Assembly: GCF_023035675.1 (NCBI RefSeq)
Contig: NZ_CP073136.1
Span: forward strand, 558,001-622,000
Direction: 5' to 3'
Length of the DNA: 64,000 nt
From: Borrelia hermsii DAH
GTDB taxonomy: Bacteria > Spirochaetota > Spirochaetia > Borreliales > Borreliaceae
Below, in pieces: positions 61,350-64,000 of this stretch. Below the pieces are notes generated by a model that was not told where the DNA came from, did no database searches, and worked only from the letters and a program-made list of their open reading frames with translations. Within the stretch, counting starts at the first letter, position 1, and each line of letters begins with the position of its first letter. The position numbers were made by a program, and so were the translations under genes.

Positions 61350-62624
61350 TTAGTGTTTTACACTTTTGTTGCCGTATCTCTTTTCTTGTTCTAATTTATA
61401 AATTATGTAAAATATCGTTAGAATACTTAAGACTAAAAATATTCCTATATTATAATTTTGAATTACTGGAAATTTGCCAAAGATTATGGCTGTGTCTTTT
61501 ATTGCCTTAAAGATATGAGTGTTAATTAGATCAAAGAATAAAAATAGATGCGTGTTGACCGTGTAGACACCTAAACTTAATATTGTTAGTATCAAAAATA
61601 CTAGCATTAGGGGAGTAACTATTAGATTTGATAGTATTGAGATTGGCTGAAGATTGAGATCATTAGCATAAAGAATGGGAGCTGTTGAAACTTGAATTAA
61701 AAGTGTTGTAAAAATTGGAGATATGAGATTATTTAAGTTATATCTTTGATTAAGAGCAAGAGAGATTGATATTCCAAGTACTGCAAGATAAGATAACTTG
61801 AATCCTATTGAATTGAGTGTGTGTGGTAATATTATGGCATTTATTATAAAACTAATTGATAATGTACTAAGCAAATTAATTTTACCATATGTTAATTTAT
61901 AGATCATAAGCGTTTCTATCATTATGAATGCTCTTAGTGCAGATGGTGAAAAGCCCGTTAAGATTAAATAATTGAGTAGTATTGCGCTTAGAATTAAATA
62001 TTTTAGTTTTTCACTTTTAATGATATGGACTAAATAATAAAAAATGATATAAATTAGGTAAAAATGTAGACCAGATACCACTAAGATATGTGATATGCCT
62101 GCTTTTTGAAATAAATTACTCTCGTATTTTGTTATATTTGATTTATTGTTTGTTAGAATTGCTTTTGAAAAGTGAGAATATTTGATGCTGATTGAGTTTA
62201 AAAACTGATTTATTAGTTTATTGTATTTTTCCCTAAGCTTTACTAGCAGCGGTCTTTTAATAAGTTGCATTTTCTTATTTTGAATTTTGACGATATCTCC
62301 GATTTTGTATTTGTCTTCAATATTTTTGAATATGAATTTATATTTTTTCCCAAATCCATCTATTGATTCAATTTTGGTATTTGAGTATTTTTCAAAATAG
62401 GTAATGTTTGTTATTTGATAAACATTATCTTCAAGTCTTTTAAAGTTTAGACTAATCTCAAAGATGATCAGAAAACTTATACTAATCATGAATGTGAGTG
62501 ACAAATGGGCATTTCTTTTGATTAAGAAAATTAACATTAAGATTAGATTTAAATATATTGGATTTAGTCTTAAGTAATATCTTATGAATAAATTTAATGC
62601 ACTTATGATAAACAATAAAATCAC
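61350..62624 (-). CDS. ComEC/Rec2-family membrane protein
   Basis: A 424-residue polytopic membrane protein matching the channel domain of ComEC. The best-matching stretch is FQKAGISHILVVSGLHFYLI, the family hallmark (HllavSGlH), then LTGFSPSALRAFIMIETLMI, and GFKLSYLAVLGISISLAL. About ten hydrophobic helices are present. It lacks the C-terminal metallo-beta-lactamase nuclease domain of full-length ComEC (about 750 residues). Borrelia is not known for natural transformation, so DNA uptake is uncertain. GTG start with a weak AAGAG-like ribosome site. Confidence 0.85.
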   Translation of the reverse strand: MILLFIISALNLFIRYYLRLNPIYLNLILMLIFLIKRNAHLSLTFMISISFLIIFEISLNFKRLEDNVYQITNITYFEKYSNTKIESIDGFGKKYKFIFKNIEDKYKIGDIVKIQNKKMQLIKRPLLVKLREKYNKLINQFLNSISIKYSHFSKAILTNNKSNITKYESNLFQKAGISHILVVSGLHFYLIYIIFYYLVHIIKSEKLKYLILSAILLNYLILTGFSPSALRAFIMIETLMIYKLTYGKINLLSTLSISFIINAIILPHTLNSIGFKLSYLAVLGISISLALNQRYNLNNLISPIFTTLLIQVSTAPILYANDLNLQPISILSNLIVTPLMLVFLILTILSLGVYTVNTHLFLFFDLINTHIFKAIKDTAIIFGKFPVIQNYNIGIFLVLSILTIFYIIYKLEQEKRYGNKSVKH

Positions 62625-62703
62625 TAAGAATCTCTTTTTAAGAAGTATATTTTAAATATATCAAAAATATATCAGATCATTTTTAGATTAATTATTATAA
62701 AGT

Positions 62704-62733
62704 TTGACAATCTTATATTTATGTATCTATAAT
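62704..62733 (+). promoter_or_regulatory. Full-consensus sigma-70 promoter abutting the CPBP protease gene
   Basis: TTGACA (62704-62709), an 18-bp spacer, and TATAAT (62728-62733): both hexamers are perfect. The expected start of transcription (about 62740) coincides with the ATG at 62739. Confidence 0.65.
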
Positions 62734-62738
62734 TTATT

Positions 62739-63446
62739 ATGACATTATTAAATAAATACCCTTTAAGGTATGCTTGTTTGGAGATTTTATTATCTTATTT
62801 TATAGTTTCTCGTATTTCTCCTTTTGATTATGTTGGCGTTGATCTTTGGAATTTTAGTATAAACCATTATTATTATTGGTTATATAGTGCTTTTTTAATT
62901 ATTTTCATTATATATTTTGCTAAATTAACAAGTTCTTATGATTTTAGAGATGAGTTTTTTATTCCTGAATTTAAGCCCATTTTTATTTGTCAAGCATTTT
63001 TAATTTTTGTCAAGTTGCTTATTTATATTTTTTTTCTATTGATTATTTTATGTTTATGTATTTTGTATTGTTTCCCAGAATCATTGCGATTGTGGGTTGA
63101 AGCGGGTAGCTCTGGTTTTATGTGGAATATAGGCAGTAAGCAATCACTTGCTTTAATGGTTATTACTTCTCTTTTTACAGGAGGAGTTGAAGAATTGTTT
63201 TACAGGGCTTTTATTATTACTAAACTTAAACAGGTAGGGGTTGCTTCATTAATTGCAGCTTTTCTTGGTAGTATTATTTTTGCTTATGGACATTTTTATT
63301 ATGGATTTATTGGGTTTTTCTTTGCATTAATTTTTGGGGGGATTTTATCCTATATATATTTGACACATAAGAATATATATTATTCGGTTTTTGTTCATAG
63401 TTTTTATAATATCTTTGTTAGTGTGTTGCTTTTTTTGTTAAATTAG
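62739..63446 (+). CDS. CPBP-family (CAAX-type) intramembrane metalloprotease
   Basis: A 235-residue polytopic membrane protein of the Abi/CPBP family, intramembrane proteases related to eukaryotic Rce1. The three active-site motifs are present: EELFYR (glutamates and Arg), FAYGHF (His) and VHSFYN (His and Asn). About six hydrophobic helices. The substrate is unknown; bacterial members act in stress signalling, peptide maturation or self-immunity. ATG 62739 coincides with the predicted transcription start. An in-frame TTG at 62778 with TTAAGG 9 nt upstream is the alternative start. An acyl-CoA ligase gene follows 13 bp later. Confidence 0.85.
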   Translation: MTLLNKYPLRYACLEILLSYFIVSRISPFDYVGVDLWNFSINHYYYWLYSAFLIIFIIYFAKLTSSYDFRDEFFIPEFKPIFICQAFLIFVKLLIYIFFLLIILCLCILYCFPESLRLWVEAGSSGFMWNIGSKQSLALMVITSLFTGGVEELFYRAFIITKLKQVGVASLIAAFLGSIIFAYGHFYYGFIGFFFALIFGGILSYIYLTHKNIYYSVFVHSFYNIFVSVLLFLLN

Positions 63447-63459
63447 TTAAGGAGGATTT

Positions 63460-64000
63460 ATGCTGGATACTATACCTAAGCGCTTTAGGGAGATTGTGGG
63501 ATTTTATGGTGATCTTGATATTTTTATTTATAAAGAGAATGAGTCTAAAGATTTTAAGAAACAGATATACTCTGATTTTTGGAATGAAGTTAAGAGGGCT
63601 GGATCTGGTCTTTTGCATTATGGGATTAAGAAAGGCGATAGAGTAGCTCTTATTTCTGATTCAAGAAGAGAGTGGATAATTATTGATATTGCTGTTATGA
63701 GCTTAGGATGTATTGATGTTCCAAGGGGTAATGATTCGTCTGATGATGAGTTAGCTTATATTATTAATCATTCTGAGTCTAGTTTTGTCTTTGTGGAGAA
63801 TGCTAAACAGCTTCAAAAAATCATTGCTAAAAAACACGAGCTTAAATTTGTTAAACATGTTGTTGTTATTGATGATGATAAGCTTTATGAAGATAAATTG
63901 GGAAATATTACAATAATCTCTTATAAGAAATTATTGAGTGTGGGGTATGATTATTTAAAAGATAATCCTAAAATGTTTGATTCTGAGCTTGAAAAGGTTT
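63460..64000 (+). CDS. fadD: Long-chain acyl-CoA synthetase, 5' part
   Basis: AMP-forming ligase that activates fatty acids to acyl-CoA. Only the first 180 codons lie in the window. The visible N-terminal domain has KKGDRVALISDSRREWIIID, AVMSLGCIDVPRGNDSS and ELAYIINHSESSFVFVEN, which match the family opening; the AMP-binding P-loop lies beyond the edge. ATG at 63460 with AAGGAGGA (63449-63456). Borrelia takes up host fatty acids, so this supplies lipid synthesis. The symbol is a family-level guess. Confidence 0.88.
   Translation, partial: MLDTIPKRFREIVGFYGDLDIFIYKENESKDFKKQIYSDFWNEVKRAGSGLLHYGIKKGDRVALISDSRREWIIIDIAVMSLGCIDVPRGNDSSDDELAYIINHSESSFVFVENAKQLQKIIAKKHELKFVKHVVVIDDDKLYEDKLGNITIISYKKLLSVGYDYLKDNPKMFDSELEKV

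Noticed and set aside
1..64000. Search for insertion sequences, prophage, toxin-antitoxin or defence systems
   Set aside because: No transposase, integrase, inverted-repeat-bounded element, restriction or CRISPR-associated motif was recognised; the window reads as core chromosome.

Overview
The window is a low-GC, gene-dense bacterial chromosome segment from a Borrelia/Borreliella spirochaete. The evidence is the extreme A+T content, frequent TTG/GTG starts backed by AGGAG-type ribosome sites, the cheW-STAS-cheA-cheB-cheY cluster, an ornithine-type FemAB neighbour of murD, families of small Borrelia-only beta-rich exported proteins, and a gene order that matches, as far as I remember it, the B. 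burgdorferi chromosome from fusA (about BB0540) to an acyl-CoA ligase (about BB0593). Two differences from that remembered order, an M20 dipeptidase after cheY-2 and no pfs/bgp gene between metG and pta, lean towards a relapsing-fever-type species. That is inference only.

Layout. 1-4.9 kb: 3' part of fusA (EF-G), a small KTSC protein and three exported proteins. 5-7.6 kb: PRPP synthase and an FGGY sugar kinase. 7.6-12.8 kb: a tightly overlapping minus-strand operon cheY1-fliS-(FlgN-like)-polA-coaE-SPOR protein. 13-17.3 kb: ligA and, convergent to it, a long coiled-coil protein with 63-bp and 75-bp tandem repeats. 17.5-20.7 kb: three overlapping genes that I read as a degenerate molybdo-iron-sulfur-flavoprotein (xanthine dehydrogenase/CO dehydrogenase type) large-small-medium subunit set, then ptsH-ptsI-crr (PTS phosphorelay), htpG and gnd. 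26.9-28.9 kb: three paralogous exported proteins. 29.4-35.8 kb: a six-gene chemotaxis operon (cheW, STAS, cheA, cheB with a dead receiver, a soluble MCP-like protein, cheY). 35.9-43.7 kb: dipeptidase, tRNA-Leu(CAA), archaeal-type UMP kinase, glycosyltransferase, ABC transporter pair, pyrG. 43.8-51.3 kb: soluble MCP, dnaE, YggT protein, recG. 51.3-64 kb: D,D-carboxypeptidase, a decayed MATE transporter next to an intact one, murD, femA-like, metG, pta, ksgA, comEC-like, a CPBP protease and the 5' part of an acyl-CoA ligase.

How the genes work together. Replication and repair (polA, ligA, dnaE, recG), nucleotide supply (prs, pyrH, pyrG), sugar uptake and pentose metabolism (ptsHI-crr, gnd, sugar kinase), acetyl-phosphate metabolism (pta), wall building (murD, femA-like, carboxypeptidase, SPOR protein) and chemotaxis/flagella dominate. 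This is core chromosome, not a mobile region: I saw no insertion sequence, prophage or CRISPR.

The most interesting signal is the 17.5-20.7 kb trio. All three reading frames are intact and translationally coupled, and all three align by eye along their length with the subunits of a xanthine dehydrogenase-type enzyme. Nearly every cofactor-binding motif (molybdopterin, first 2Fe-2S cluster, FAD glycines, catalytic Glu) is gone, in a genus known for doing without iron. Secondary points are genes that appear to be read from leaderless or near-leaderless mRNAs (dnaE, murD, mcp, CPBP protease), a CheB with an inactivated receiver, a protein with two degenerate MCP-like signalling tips, and a perfect 34-bp palindrome inside a coding region.
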